Counted from the first letter of the stretch, positions 45,001 to 55,585 are shown. The stretch is DNA of 64,000 bases from Marinicella marina (GCF_030065545.1 NZ_JASJNC010000008.1:62001-126000); one strand, 5' to 3'. Notes: generated from the sequence alone by a model not told the origin. Translations and numbers: made by a program.

Positions 45001-46577
45001 ACTTGCGCAAAAAGCTGGGTGAAATAGTTGTATAACAGCTGTGGGCGTTCTGACAATGCAGCCACGGGTGTATCTGAGCCCATTGAACCAATCGGCTCTT
45101 TAGCCAGTTGGGCCATCGGTTTAATGATTAACTCTATGTCTTCATCGGTGTAACTGAATAGTTTTTTCCGCAACTGTAGAGAGCAATTCTCATCACTACT
45201 GGGTACCGCACTGTAAGGAATGTCTTTGAGGTGAATCAGATGCTTATCAAGCCATTGTTCATAAGGCCGTTTACAACTTATTTTTTGTTTGATTTCATCA
45301 TCGTGTACGATGCGTCCTTCAGTCATGTGCACCAAAAACATTTTTCCAGGTTCAAGGCGCCCATGATAAGCCACATTGTCAGCAGCAATATCAACCACGC
45401 CAGTCTCCGAAGACATCACAACGTAACCATCCTGGGTCACTGTATATCGGGAAGGTCTCAAGCCATTTCTGTCCAGTACAGCACCGATGTACTTGCCATC
45501 TGTAAAAGGGATTGAAGCCGGTCCATCCCAAGGTTCCATTAAACAGGCATTGTATTCATAAAATGCTTTCTTATGTGCTGCCATTTGGGTGTGTTTTTCC
45601 CAAGCCTCCGGAATCAACATCATCATCACTTCTGGTAATGACCTGCCTGTCATCAAGAGCATTTCAACCACCATATCAAGACTGGCTGAATCAGACTTTC
45701 CTGGCAAAACAACTGGCAACATCTCCTTGAAGGCATCGCCAAAGAAATCTGATTGCATCAACTCTTCACGTGATAACATCCGTCGGATGTTACCTTTAAT
45801 GGTGTTGATCTCGCCATTGTGACAGATGTACCTGAAAGGTTGGGCCAAATCCCAGGTGGGAAAAGTGTTGGTTGAAAAACGTTGGTGCACCAGTGCCAAC
45901 CGAGTCACAACACGCTCATCGGTCAAGTCGGCATAATAGCGTTTGATGTCTTGTGGTAATAACAAGCCTTTGTAGATGATGGTTCTGGGGCACAAACTGG
46001 CGAGGTAAAAAAAATCACGTTCTGACAATTCTGATTGATTGATTCGGTGTTCAGCAACTTTCCTCGCAGCGTAGAGTTTTCGCTTGAAATCAAATTCACT
46101 GTCACCTTTGGCCTTGGCAACAAAAAGCTGAGTAATATACGGCTCATTTTCAGATGCCATGATACCCACAACGGATTGATCAACAGGTACTTCACGCCAT
46201 CCAAGCACTCTTAAACCAATTTTAGTAAACTGTTGTTTAATCAGTTTCTGGCAGTAAACGCGCTGATTCGCTTTCTGCGGGAAAAACACATTTCCCACCG
46301 CATAGTCACCTGCACTGGGAAGCTCAAAATGACAAACCTCTTTGAAAAAAAGATGTGGAATATCAATCAATATGCCCGCACCGTCACCGGTTCTGCCATC
46401 GGCACTGACGGCTCCTCGGTGTTCAAGTTTTTCCAATATTTCCAGAGCTTTGTGGATGATATTATGGGATGTTTGGCCTTTTAAACTACAAATAAAACCA
46501 GCGCCACAAGCGTCTCGTTCAAATTCAGTCCTATAAAGACCTGATTGCATCAGCTGCTGATCAATTTGATGCTTCAT
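42063..46577 (-). CDS. gltB: Glutamate synthase (NADPH) large subunit
   Basis: Large subunit of 1504 residues. A 23-residue propeptide precedes the glutaminase nucleophile Cys24 (RDACGAGFI). The type II amidotransferase domain covers about residues 24-420, with HRGAVSADGRTGDGAG. The central and FMN domains (LLKFTQLDPIPLTEVEPW, NSGEGGEQEQRFF) are followed by the 3Fe-4S cysteines in CVMMRACHLNTCPVG. The C-terminal beta-helix is GXGXG-rich (SAGQSFAAFATHGV, GERFAVRNSGATAVVEG). GGGAG lies six bases before the ATG. Its place beside amtB and glnS in the window fits GS-GOGAT nitrogen assimilation. Confidence 0.97.
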   Translation of the reverse strand: MKHQIDQQLMQSGLYRTEFERDACGAGFICSLKGQTSHNIIHKALEILEKLEHRGAVSADGRTGDGAGILIDIPHLFFKEVCHFELPSAGDYAVGNVFFPQKANQRVYCQKLIKQQFTKIGLRVLGWREVPVDQSVVGIMASENEPYITQLFVAKAKGDSEFDFKRKLYAARKVAEHRINQSELSERDFFYLASLCPRTIIYKGLLLPQDIKRYYADLTDERVVTRLALVHQRFSTNTFPTWDLAQPFRYICHNGEINTIKGNIRRMLSREELMQSDFFGDAFKEMLPVVLPGKSDSASLDMVVEMLLMTGRSLPEVMMMLIPEAWEKHTQMAAHKKAFYEYNACLMEPWDGPASIPFTDGKYIGAVLDRNGLRPSRYTVTQDGYVVMSSETGVVDIAADNVAYHGRLEPGKMFLVHMTEGRIVHDDEIKQKISCKRPYEQWLDKHLIHLKDIPYSAVPSSDENCSLQLRKKLFSYTDEDIELIIKPMAQLAKEPIGSMGSDTPVAALSERPQLLYNYFTQLFAQVTNPPLDGIREELVTDISLTLGADSNVFDVSESHCRKLKIANPVISKRDLHKIKLSQLPGLKAQTVTMLYEVEKGLNGLEQALEEVIQAGIKAIESGHNIIILSDRAADKKMAPIPALLACSYLNNGLHQVAMRSQCSVIIESAEPREVHHYAMLFAYGASAVNPYIVNDIIAELIEADELVDVDYSKAVAQYNQAVGKGLLKVMNKIGISTLNSYRGAQIFECVGINQMTIDRYFPGTITRVEGIGLYEIEQHIRENQNKAFHAKQSDLLEAGGQYRWRRNGEKHQFNPVSVAKLQQAVRSNSLQHYQQYADNINQQSEALMTIRGLLKFTQLDPIPLTEVEPWTDIVKRFKTGAMSYGSISQEAHENLAIAMNRIGGKSNSGEGGEQEQRFFQQANGDWKNSAIKQVASGRFGVTSHYLTHASEIQIKMAQGAKPGEGGQLPGAKVNYEIAQTRNSTPYVGLISPPPHHDIYSIEDLSQLIYDLKSANRTARINVKLVSQAGVGTVAAGVAKAKADVILISGFDGGTGAAPLTSLKHAGLPWELGLAEAQQTLVANDLRNRVKLECDGQLKTGRDVAVACLLGAEEFGFATAPLVASGCVMMRACHLNTCPVGIATQNPELRKKFTGKPEHVVNFMYFVAEEMRQIMASLGFRTVDEMVGQVNKLDHQGIIGKAHLMNIDLSPILYQSKPSNGAVLYGNKQQQHELDKSIDFDIIAKAHMALFRKEHTILSYPIANTDRAVGAILSHEISKIHGADGLPADTLLLNFSGSAGQSFAAFATHGVTFVVSGNTNDYLAKGLCGAKVIIKVPDDCDIIAQENIITGNVCLYGATAGEIYINGMAGERFAVRNSGATAVVEGIGDHGCEYMTGGVVVVLGVVGRNFAAGMSGGHAFVYDPKNQLSSYCAAGDLNLEKPDQKNKKHLKSLIKKHQLHTSSSIAKKILSNWSEESKHFVFIEPEEYRQALQRIASEQPVQEVV

Positions 46578-46684
46578 TATTTGCTCCCAATGGTTTTAAT
46601 TCAGTGACTGATAAAATGCATGCAACTTGTGCTGGATGCATACAGATTTAAATCACGGCTTCATTACCAAAATAGCACAAGCTG

Positions 46685-46726
46685 TTAGAGTAGAAACTCT
46701 AATTAAGACTTAAGTGTTAATACTTA
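46685..46726. promoter_or_regulatory. Two inverted repeats upstream of gltB
   Basis: TTAGAGT-agaa-ACTCTAA (46685-46691 with 46696-46702) and TAAGT-gttaat-ACTTA (46711-46715 with 46722-46726) lie 108-149 bases upstream of the gltB start. They resemble binding sites for a dimeric regulator, but no regulator is encoded nearby and no promoter hexamers could be placed with confidence. Confidence 0.35.
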
Positions 46727-46764
46727 TCGCCGAAATTGATGGGGTGTTTGAAATTCAGCACATA

Positions 46765-46789
46765 CATGCCGCTCAGATAAGGCGGCATG
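46765..46789 (-). terminator. GC-rich hairpin after the DUF4407 gene
   Basis: CATGCCGC/GCGGCATG (46765-46772 with 46782-46789) forms an 8-bp stem with a 9-nt loop, 18 bases past the stop at 46807. There is no T tract, so intrinsic termination is uncertain. Confidence 0.4.
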
Positions 46790-46806
46790 CATTGGGACAG
46801 ATGTAT

Positions 46807-48234
46807 TTATATACGTTGGGTTACAGTGGGTAGCTCTGGTTCAATTTTACCTGCCAGCTTTTTTCTTTCAAATGCGGCAGTGGCAGCATCTAACTTGGCT
46901 TGCTCTTCTAACAGAGCGATGTGCATTTTGCGGTACATTTTCAATGAGTAAAAACTGAATGGACTGAAAAAGAGCTTAATAATGACTGGCATCAATTCAA
47001 TGGCAATAAAGAACACTTTAAGCATCCAACTGAACAGCACAGCTGCTTGACCCAGCTCTGGATCTGCATGGATTTTATTCAAGGCCAAATAGCGCACCAA
47101 GATGCCAGATTTTTGTTCATAAAATAGTCCATCATTGATCAATTTTGTTTTGTAGGTGGCTAATTTGTTTTGTTTGTCAGCTATTTGTTCGGTCAAAAGG
47201 GCTTGTTCCTTTTGTAAATCAACTGCCAACTGGTTCAATCGTTCCTCATTGATAGTCAGAGTGGTGGTCTTTTCGCTCAATGTGTTGCTTTTCAATTGAA
47301 ATTCATTCAATGTGCTGGTGGTGGCCAAAATATTTTGTTCAATACTGGCCAAACGGGCTTTGGTGTCCTCAATTTCAGCTTCAATGACAGGAATCATCTC
47401 TGCCAATTGGGTGTAGGTTTTGACCGCCCTATCATACTTGGGGCCCTCGGTGGCTGCGCGACCATCTTGTCCCGTTCTTTCCAGAATGGATTCGTTGAAC
47501 CAGTATTGATAATCTGCTCTGGTTTGAGATAACCGTTCATTCAATGAACCAATGGTATTGATGGTGTTCTTTTGATCTCTTTGCAATTCTTCTAATGTGA
47601 CTTGATAGTTATCAATGCTGTTCGCCACTGTGTCTTGATCGTATGACTCATCGGTGTTTTTGATCTGTTCTTGTGAGGTACGCAAGTTAAGTATTTCTTG
47701 TTGTAACTGCGCAATGTTGTTCTCAGTAGCATTGACTGTGGTATCAAGCTCTTGCTCGTATTCACTCATTCGGGCAAAGTATGCTTGGTTGTTGACAGCG
47801 ACATCTTTTTGAATCTGCTCATCTATGGCATCAGATTGTAGACTGATTTCCGCCAAGGTAGCCAGACCAATGGCTATGATCAATGAATACACCAGTCTGG
47901 GTATCAAACCAAACAGCTGCCGTATAGGTAAACCACGTTTGAATGGATTGCGCAAAGCCCAATCCGAGCCGATGATTGCTTGATCTAAGAAGAACAAGGT
48001 CAAAGCAAACACAAAGCCAATGGTATAAGCCGCTACTGGATTGAGAAATATCGATACACCGTAGGTGAACAGTAAAAATGTGAATGCAAAAGTGACCAAC
48101 TGCCTGAACACCATGGCATAGGCCAGCATGCGGTCATAACGCCCACTTTCAGCCAGAATTTCAGTATCGGTTAATGACAGGAACGCGCACAATTTGAACC
48201 AAATAGATTCTTTGGTTGCCTTAGGTTGACTCAT
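46807..48234 (-). CDS. DUF4407 membrane protein with long coiled coil
   Basis: Protein of 475 residues. The N-terminal part has four hydrophobic segments between about residues 35 and 130 (LVTFAFTFLLFTYGVSIFL, IGFVFALTLFFLDQAII, LVYSLIIAIGLATLAEISL). A coiled coil of about 220 residues (130-350) is rich in Gln, Glu and Leu. A further hydrophobic stretch (LFSWMLKVFFIAIELMPVII) precedes a charged tail. This matches DUF4407, whose function is unknown. AGAGG lies upstream of the start. It is monocistronic and followed by gltB. Confidence 0.85.
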   Translation of the reverse strand: MSQPKATKESIWFKLCAFLSLTDTEILAESGRYDRMLAYAMVFRQLVTFAFTFLLFTYGVSIFLNPVAAYTIGFVFALTLFFLDQAIIGSDWALRNPFKRGLPIRQLFGLIPRLVYSLIIAIGLATLAEISLQSDAIDEQIQKDVAVNNQAYFARMSEYEQELDTTVNATENNIAQLQQEILNLRTSQEQIKNTDESYDQDTVANSIDNYQVTLEELQRDQKNTINTIGSLNERLSQTRADYQYWFNESILERTGQDGRAATEGPKYDRAVKTYTQLAEMIPVIEAEIEDTKARLASIEQNILATTSTLNEFQLKSNTLSEKTTTLTINEERLNQLAVDLQKEQALLTEQIADKQNKLATYKTKLINDGLFYEQKSGILVRYLALNKIHADPELGQAAVLFSWMLKVFFIAIELMPVIIKLFFSPFSFYSLKMYRKMHIALLEEQAKLDAATAAFERKKLAGKIEPELPTVTQRI

Positions 48235-48386
48235 GATAAGACCTCTTTTTGTTCGAGGTTAAGCGTTTTAGCTAACCCCTCAATTTATCCGGTTGCCATG
48301 GATTTTTTAGAAACATGCAACAGCACGTTACAAATTGTGACTGTCTATTTTGAATTAAGTTCAAAAGCAATGCGAGGTTTTTCTTA

Positions 48387-48413
48387 TTGGAAGGCTGATG
48401 ACCAGCCTTCCAA
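48387..48413 (-). terminator. Perfect 11-bp hairpin after the lipase-foldase operon
   Basis: TTGGAAGGCTG (48387-48397) pairs perfectly with CAGCCTTCCAA (48403-48413) around a 5-nt loop. It lies about 50 bases after the foldase stop and 150 bases before the DUF4407 start. The flanking sequence has no good T run on the minus strand, so it may instead stabilise the 3' end of the mRNA. Confidence 0.45.
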
Positions 48414-48463
48414 ATGATATGTTTATGATGTTTTTATTGTATCGAGAATGATTCGTTCAACAA

Positions 48464-49417
48464 TTAAATCTTCCTGAGGTGATCTTGATAATGAACATGC
48501 AGCCGCAGTAAAGTTCGATCATCATATTGTTGGTCCAACTGAGCAATCTGGTTGTGGTCACCTTGTAAGGCAGTTCTTTGTGAGATGTAATGCGAAACTG
48601 TTTGCTGCCACTGCTGTTGTTGTTGATCGAGTTCAGCCAATCTTAAGGCCACCTCTTGACCATAGTTCGAACTGCGTAATATCAGCCTGTCTTGTTGACT
48701 GACACCTGCTTGGCTTAATGCTTGATTTTCCAGCCACACATCTTGATAGGCGGTGGCATTGTTTTCTTGGTTCAACCAATGCTGTTGTTGTTTTGTCAGC
48801 TGGTTTAATTCACCAGAATCTAATTGGATGACCCACATGGCATAAGCATGCTCATCAGCAAAAAAAGCATCCGTCAGTTCTGCTCCCAACACTTCAATGC
48901 GATGGGAATGAATGGCATCGAGTCGATCCTGTAACGATAAATCGGGAGACAGAGTTGAACTGAGGCGATCAGCTTCTGACAGGTAGTTTACATAGGCATC
49001 AAATAAATCACGAACCTGCTCCAGCTGATCCAATGAAAGAAAATCACCACTGACTGTTAATAATCGATGTTTGATTTGCTGTAGTGAAGTTTCGCCCTGT
49101 GCACTGAGGTAATAATCAAATAACCGATGTAAATCATCATCAGCTATGACTTGACCATTGGCATCCAAATTGACCGCGCCATCAGGTTGGCTGCCATACA
49201 AAGATGACAGTGCTTTGTCATTGGTCCGTTGATTGGGCATCCGCAGTGATTCTTGCTGCACCAGTTCTTGCCAGCTAATGGTTGATTTTTGTTGTGAAAG
49301 TTTCACTGAATTAATCGCTTGATAATTCGGTGAATAACTGGCTTGGGCATAGACCCAGTAGACAGTTGCTGCGGTTGTGGCTAATACTAAAGTACTTAAA
49401 GTTGTTTTGTGTTTCAT
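48464..49417 (-). CDS. Lipase-specific foldase (lipase chaperone)
   Basis: Periplasmic, membrane-anchored steric foldase of 317 residues. An N-terminal anchor (TLSTLVLATTAATVYWVYA) is followed by a linker and a helical body. The hallmark is RLFDYYLSAQGE near residue 105 (family motif R-x-x-F-D-Y-x-L-S-A-x-G-E). Coiled helices such as LDQLEQVRDLFDAYVNYL and ALRLAELDQQQQQWQQ fit the known Lif structure. The start at 49417 lies one base after the lipase stop and uses an AGGG site inside the lipase gene; an ATG at 49432 is less likely. It folds the adjacent lipase before type II secretion. Confidence 0.92.
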   Translation of the reverse strand: MKHKTTLSTLVLATTAATVYWVYAQASYSPNYQAINSVKLSQQKSTISWQELVQQESLRMPNQRTNDKALSSLYGSQPDGAVNLDANGQVIADDDLHRLFDYYLSAQGETSLQQIKHRLLTVSGDFLSLDQLEQVRDLFDAYVNYLSEADRLSSTLSPDLSLQDRLDAIHSHRIEVLGAELTDAFFADEHAYAMWVIQLDSGELNQLTKQQQHWLNQENNATAYQDVWLENQALSQAGVSQQDRLILRSSNYGQEVALRLAELDQQQQQWQQTVSHYISQRTALQGDHNQIAQLDQQYDDRTLLRLHVHYQDHLRKI

Positions 49418-49418
49418 G

Positions 49419-50417
<999 letters not shown>

Positions 50418-50452
50418 TTAGCAGAGAGGTTTTGGTTTGTCAAACAAAAATT

Positions 50453-50464
50453 AAACGAACGTTT
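50453..50464. promoter_or_regulatory. TetR-type operator candidate upstream of the lipase gene
   Basis: AAAC-GAAC-GTTT lies 86 bases before the lipase start codon, on the upstream side of its promoter region. It resembles motifs of fatty-acid-responsive TetR regulators such as PsrA, recalled as (G/C)AAAC-N2-4-GTTT(G/C). The flanking bases agree only on one side. Confidence 0.35.
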
Positions 50465-50614
50465 GAATTATTTGATGGTTTTATTGATTGGTATCACCCG
50501 ATCCGAGCTTATTTATCAATGGTTTATGAAAATCACTTAACACCCAACTCAATGTTAGGTTAATTATCTGTGAATAAGCCCTTAAACCTAATTAAAGGCA
50601 CTGATAGAAACCAC

Positions 50615-52075
50615 TTAATCAGTGAAACTCGGAAACAACTCCAGCGCTTTTTTTCTGATTTCATCTGCCCCTATGCTGTCACCTTGGGCTTCTAAAACTG
50701 TGATTAAATGTTGGTAAGACTCTGTGTCTCTGGTGTTATTTTCAATGGCCATTCTGAGGTACTTTTCAGCTTTTTCCAACTCACCTTTTTTATAATATAT
50801 CCAACCAACAGAGTCTAATATGGCCTTATCATTGGGTTTCAGTTCATGTGCACGCATGATGTAGTCATAAGCCAAATCTAGCTTCATGTCGTTGTCAGCC
50901 CATGAGTAACCCAACGCATTCATGGCATCTGCATTGTCAGGGTTTTGCGACAATATTTCATTGAGGTCAGCTTCTACCGCTGGTATATTATTGTTTTGTG
51001 CATGTAACAATGCACGACTGTAAAGTATGTCAGGATCTTTTTTAAACATCTGCAATGCTGCGTCAGCAGTCTTTAGTGCAGCATCCATGTCGCCTTGTTC
51101 CCGATATAACTCTATTTCTAATTGATATGCGGGGATGGCGTGTACTTCAGGACCATTCTGCACTTGGTGGTACATAACCGCAGCCCTGTCATATTGTTGT
51201 TGTTTAACCAACACATTGGCCATCAAGAGTTTGGCTTTGTTGATGTGTTCACCTGATTTGACGCTTTGCAACAGCGACATGGCATAATCATAATCTTCCA
51301 ACCAGTACGACAATTCACCAATTTCAAGTTTTTGTTCAACGGTCAACTCTGCTTCGTTGGTTAATGCTTTGAGTTGTGTCAATTTTTCTTTGGCTGAATC
51401 ATCTTGATCCTGCTGTACTAATAAGATTATTTGTCTGAACAATAAATCAACATCGCCTTCGTTATCAACCAACAAAGCCATCGCTTCATCATTGCGACCT
51501 AAAAAGTTCAATAAAGTGACGTACTGACTCAAGTAGTCTGTGTTCTTAGGTGCTTTATCGAGTAACCACAAGTAGTCAATTTCAGCCTTGGCCTCTTGTT
51601 TCATTAACAGGTGCAAGCGAGCACGCCAGTAAACATACTCAACAGTCTGTTCCTGATCAATTAAATCATTCAACAGCACCATAGATTTCTCGTATGCCTC
51701 AATCTGAGTTAATACCCTGACAAATGCAAATTGTTCCGGTCGGTTGTTTTTGATGAACGATTTTTCTAAAGCCAGATCAACCAATCCCTCGGCCAAATCA
51801 TTAGGCATAGAAACCAAGGCCATGCGAATGTATTCCCACTTGCTGTTATCATCAGCTGCGAAAGCCATCATTTGTTTGATGTTCAAATTGGCTTCACCAA
51901 AACTTTTCGCACGCAGATTTTCTATGGTGTTTTGTTGTAATTGATCCCAGCCCAAATTGATTGTTTCTTGATTAAAGGCCTCATTTTGTTGTTTCACTTT
52001 TGGCCCAGACTGACAGCCTATTAAGAGAAGTATGCTGATAAAAACAATCAGGTTTTTAGGTTTGCTTTTGCTCAT
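50615..52075 (-). CDS. Tetratricopeptide-repeat lipoprotein
   Basis: Outer-membrane or periplasmic lipoprotein of 486 residues. The lipobox is at LLLIGC (Cys21). The remainder is built of TPR units throughout, most clear in ADAALQMFKKDPDILYSRAL, NPDNADAMNALGYSWAD, LKPNDKAILDSVGWIYYKKG and LEKAEKYLRMAIE. A similar TPR gene sits beside hemA in Pseudomonas. It follows prfA by about 40 bases and is probably the third gene of a hemA-prfA transcript. Function is unknown; scaffolding of envelope complexes is typical of the fold. Confidence 0.87.
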   Translation of the reverse strand: MSKSKPKNLIVFISILLLIGCQSGPKVKQQNEAFNQETINLGWDQLQQNTIENLRAKSFGEANLNIKQMMAFAADDNSKWEYIRMALVSMPNDLAEGLVDLALEKSFIKNNRPEQFAFVRVLTQIEAYEKSMVLLNDLIDQEQTVEYVYWRARLHLLMKQEAKAEIDYLWLLDKAPKNTDYLSQYVTLLNFLGRNDEAMALLVDNEGDVDLLFRQIILLVQQDQDDSAKEKLTQLKALTNEAELTVEQKLEIGELSYWLEDYDYAMSLLQSVKSGEHINKAKLLMANVLVKQQQYDRAAVMYHQVQNGPEVHAIPAYQLEIELYREQGDMDAALKTADAALQMFKKDPDILYSRALLHAQNNNIPAVEADLNEILSQNPDNADAMNALGYSWADNDMKLDLAYDYIMRAHELKPNDKAILDSVGWIYYKKGELEKAEKYLRMAIENNTRDTESYQHLITVLEAQGDSIGADEIRKKALELFPSFTD

Positions 52076-52115
52076 GGTTTTATGGTGGGTCTAATTGTTT
52101 TGTTGTGGTTTTTAA

Positions 52116-53192
52116 TTATTGGTTAATTTGGGTCAAAAGTTCCGCCTGCGATTCTTGTGTAAGTGGTTCAATTACCCAATCTAAGTCCCCATCTATGATT
52201 TCATTCAATTTGTATAATGTCAAGTTAATGCGGTGATCGGATATTCGACCTTGGGGATAGTTATAAGTTCGTATTCTTTGCGAACGATCACCACTGCCTA
52301 CTTGAAGTTTTCTGGCTTCTGACTGTTCCGCTTTAACTTTGGCTTGTTCAGCATCTAAAATTTTAGCTGACAACAAGGACATGGCTTTGGCTTTATTTTT
52401 ATGTTGAGAGCGTTCGTCTTGGCATTCAACCACTGTGTTGGTGGGTATGTGGGTTATTCTAACCGCAGAATCTGTGGTATTGACATGTTGCCCCCCTGCT
52501 CCCGAAGAACGAAAGGTATCAATCCGCAAATCGCTGGGATTGATGTCAATGGCATCAACCGAATCCACTTCAGGCAACACCGCAACGGTACAAGCAGAGG
52601 TATGCACCCTGCCTTGTGATTCTGTCTCAGGCACCCTTTGTACACGATGCGTGCCGGATTCAAATTTGAACTTTGAAAAAGCCCCATGACCTTTTACCAA
52701 AGCGATGATCTCTTTGAAGCCGCCGTGCTCACCTTCATTGACACTCACAACACTGACTTTCCAACCTTGTTTTTCAGCGTATCTGGAATACATCCTGAAT
52801 AAATCACCAGCAAATATGGCCGCCTCATCACCACCGGTGCCTGCCCTGACTTCCAGGTAAATGTTGTTGTCATCATTGGGGTCTTTGGGAATCAATAAAA
52901 TTTTTAATTCAGCATCAAGCCGTTGAAGTAATTGCTCTGTTTCTTTGATGGTCTCCTTGGCCAAATCTGCCATTTCCTCATCAGCCAGCATTTCTTCGGC
53001 TTCATCCAATTCTTGTTGTGCCGCTTGATAAGACCTAAAGTTCAATACCAATGGCTCAATTTGTGCATATTCTTTTGACAAGTCTCTGAACCTGTTTTGG
53101 TCAGCCATCACATCAGGATCCGATAACAACAGGCCAATTTCCTCATACCGATCTTCTGCATGCTCTAGTTTTAAGGCAATTTCAGGACTCAT
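52116..53192 (-). CDS. prfA: Peptide chain release factor 1
   Basis: Class I release factor for UAA and UAG codons, 358 residues. The codon-recognition tripeptide region is in the [14 protein letters not shown] segment. The peptidyl-transferase GGQ motif occurs as [17 protein letters not shown], and [13 protein letters not shown] follows. The second of two adjacent ATGs (53192) has the better distance to GGAG and aligns with other RF1 proteins. The coding region overlaps the end of hemA by 11 bases. hemA-prfA is a classical gene pair, though prmC does not follow here. Confidence 0.95.
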   Translation of the reverse strand: MSPEIALKLEHAEDRYEEIGLLLSDPDVMADQNRFRDLSKEYAQIEPLVLNFRSYQAAQQELDEAEEMLADEEMADLAKETIKETEQLLQRLDAELKILLIPKDPNDDNNIYLEVRAGTGGDEAAIFAGDLFRMYSRYAEKQGWKVSVVSVNEGEHGGFKEIIALVKGHGAFSKFKFESGTHRVQRVPETESQGRVHTSACTVAVLPEVDSVDAIDINPSDLRIDTFRSSGAGGQHVNTTDSAVRITHIPTNTVVECQDERSQHKNKAKAMSLLSAKILDAEQAKVKAEQSEARKLQVGSGDRSQRIRTYNYPQGRISDHRINLTLYKLNEIIDGDLDWVIEPLTQESQAELLTQINQ

Positions 53193-54429
53193 CATTCAGC
53201 TCCAAGTTAAACAAGTCAGCAATGAGTTTGATGTGCTCCTCATTACCAGATTCAATGATTTTTCTGATACCACTGATGTTGTCATGTGATAACTTTTTAG
53301 CAACTTGATGAGCTAGGTTCTGGTATTTTTTGGCTTCATCATCAGGGGTCGATGCTTTAATTTGTTTGGCTAGCACGGTTGTTTTTATGCCATCGACTTT
53401 TTGTTGGTATTGTTTCAGTAAATTATGATGTTGTTGACTTTTTATCCATTGATCCAGCAGTTCCGCTTCTGCTTTAATGATGCGTTTGGCTTCACTGATG
53501 GTGTTCTCGCGACGTTGCATGTTTTCAGTTATGACCTTTTGTAAATCATCAACGGCGTATAAAAAGACATCATCCATCAGCTTTATTTGTTCATCAATGT
53601 CACGCGGCACAGACAAATCAATCATAACCATTGGCTTGTACTTTCTGAGTTTGATGGCTTCTTCAGTGGCTTTTCGAGTGATGAGTTGTTGTGGGCTGGC
53701 GGTGGCTGTAAATACCAAATCAAATTCAGATAAGTGCGACTCTATCTCTGCCAATTCAATGACTTCTGCCTGAAAAATATTGGCCATTTTCTTGGCGTTT
53801 TTGGTGGTTCTGTTAGCAATCGTAATGTTTTTGGCATTGTGATTGATTAAGTAACGAATCAACAGTTCGGCCGTTTCTCCAGCACCCACTATCAGTACAT
53901 TTTGTTGTTGTAGGGAACCAAATATTTGTCGGCCTAACTGCACCGCACAGTGCGCTACAGAAACAGGGTTACGACCTATTTCAGTGTCAGAACGTACCAA
54001 TTTAGCGGTTTTAAATGCCATTTGAAATAACTTATTAATTTCGCCATTGAGGCCCAGTTGGGATGCCTCATCGAAAGCCCTTTTGACTTGCCCTTGTATT
54101 TGTGTTTCACCCACAACCAAAGAATCGACACCAGCAGTAACGGCGAACAGGTGAGCAGCACAATCATGGCCTGTTTTGGTGTAAACTGAATCAATATCAG
54201 TGGCAAAACCAAGGACGTTTTCGGCTTCTTTTTTTAAACAATCAAGCGTTGAAGTTGAGAGGTAGAATTCAGTGCGATTACAGGTGCTAATGACCACAGC
54301 AGAATCTATCAACTCACTGCTGATAAGCTTCTCTAAGTGTGATTTATAGTTTGACTCAGGAATGGAAAAGCGCTCTCTGATTTTGAGTTCGGCTGTTTTG
54401 TGGTTTATTCCTAGTACGCAAATGGCCAT
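53182..54429 (-). CDS. hemA: Glutamyl-tRNA reductase
   Basis: First enzyme of the C5 haem pathway, converting glutamyl-tRNA to glutamate-1-semialdehyde with NADPH, 415 residues. The catalytic Cys is in [13 protein letters not shown]. An NADPH-binding motif follows as [17 protein letters not shown], and a dimerisation helix region forms the C-terminus. The N-terminus [18 protein letters not shown] matches HemA closely. TATAAT sits a few bases above the ATG, but it is too close to serve as a promoter for a normal leader. The lolB gene often found divergent from hemA is absent. Confidence 0.95.
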   Translation of the reverse strand: MAICVLGINHKTAELKIRERFSIPESNYKSHLEKLISSELIDSAVVISTCNRTEFYLSTSTLDCLKKEAENVLGFATDIDSVYTKTGHDCAAHLFAVTAGVDSLVVGETQIQGQVKRAFDEASQLGLNGEINKLFQMAFKTAKLVRSDTEIGRNPVSVAHCAVQLGRQIFGSLQQQNVLIVGAGETAELLIRYLINHNAKNITIANRTTKNAKKMANIFQAEVIELAEIESHLSEFDLVFTATASPQQLITRKATEEAIKLRKYKPMVMIDLSVPRDIDEQIKLMDDVFLYAVDDLQKVITENMQRRENTISEAKRIIKAEAELLDQWIKSQQHHNLLKQYQQKVDGIKTTVLAKQIKASTPDDEAKKYQNLAHQVAKKLSHDNISGIRKIIESGNEEHIKLIADLFNLELNDES

Positions 54430-54483
54430 GTGATTATTATAACAATAAGCTGTGGGAAACAGTTGTTATATTAGGTGGTACAG

Positions 54484-55581
54484 CTAAAGCTGAACGCCCA
54501 GTTTTTTAACCAGACCAACTATCTTATCGTGCAATTCCTGAGGGGTTGCTGCCAATAGCGTAGAATGCCCAATTTTTCTTCCTGGCCGGGGCTCTTTTCC
54601 ATAAACGTGCCAATAAAGCTTTTCTTCATTGATACTGAGGATATTATCGGGAAAAGCACCAATCCAATTTAACATGGCCGCCATGCCTTGCATTTTTGTA
54701 GAGCCCAAAGGCAGGTTCAGTCCGGCCCTGAGGTGATTTTCAAATTGTGAGGTGTCCGCACCTTCAATGCTCCAATGACCTGAATTATGTACTCTTGGAG
54801 CCATTTCATTGACAAAAACAGCTTCATCAGTCTGAAAAAATTCAATCACCAAAACCCCAACGTAATTCAGAGCAATGGCCAGTTGTTTGGCATAATCTGT
54901 GGTAACCTCATCTAATTCACTGGCTTTAGCCGGTACGATGGTGGTAGTTAAGATACCTTCCTTGTGTTTATTTTCGCACAGTGGCCAAGTTTTCATCTCA
55001 CCAAGCCCATTTCTGGCAACAATCACTGAAACTTCTCTTTTGAACTTAATCCTTTTTTCTAGGATCAGGTCTTGTTCAAATAAGTTATCAGGAATTTGAT
55101 TGATGTCAGCTGCTTGGGTAATTCGATATTGCCCTTTGCCATCATAGCCTAACCGTCTGGTTTTTAAAATCGCATCATAGTCGAACTTTTTAGCCGCAAA
55201 TTTCAGTTCAGAAAGGCTGTTAATCGTTTCAAAATCTGTTGTGGGTATACCGTATTGGTGACAAAACTGTTTTTCTAACAATCGGTCTTGTGCAATTTCC
55301 AATACTTCTGGAGTGGGGAAAACTGGTTTTTTCTTTTGTACAAACTTCAATGTTTCAACCGGCACATTTTCAAAGTCCAAAGTAACAATGTCTACTTTTT
55401 TACAGAACTCTTCCAAAGCCACTTCATTGTGGTATTCAGCGGTCATCATTTCGCCAACCTGGCCTGCACAGGCATCAGCAGTTGGGTCATAAAACACAAA
55501 CTCAAAACCCAATGGATATCCAGACAGTGCCAACATCCTGGCTAATTGCCCAGCGCCTAATATGCCAATTCTTGGGTTCAT
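54484..55581 (-). CDS. purK: N5-carboxyaminoimidazole ribonucleotide synthase
   Basis: ATP-grasp enzyme of purine synthesis, 365 residues, converting AIR, ATP and bicarbonate to N5-CAIR. Features are GILGAGQLARMLALSGYPLG, the ATP-grasp lysine in ILKTRRLGYDGKGQYR, VIEFFQTDEAVFVNEMAPRVHNSGHW and GADTSQFENHLRA. It lies four bases after purE, giving a purE-purK pair in the usual order. Confidence 0.95.
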   Translation of the reverse strand: MNPRIGILGAGQLARMLALSGYPLGFEFVFYDPTADACAGQVGEMMTAEYHNEVALEEFCKKVDIVTLDFENVPVETLKFVQKKKPVFPTPEVLEIAQDRLLEKQFCHQYGIPTTDFETINSLSELKFAAKKFDYDAILKTRRLGYDGKGQYRITQAADINQIPDNLFEQDLILEKRIKFKREVSVIVARNGLGEMKTWPLCENKHKEGILTTTIVPAKASELDEVTTDYAKQLAIALNYVGVLVIEFFQTDEAVFVNEMAPRVHNSGHWSIEGADTSQFENHLRAGLNLPLGSTKMQGMAAMLNWIGAFPDNILSINEEKLYWHVYGKEPRPGRKIGHSTLLAATPQELHDKIVGLVKKLGVQL

Positions 55582-55585
55582 GTCT

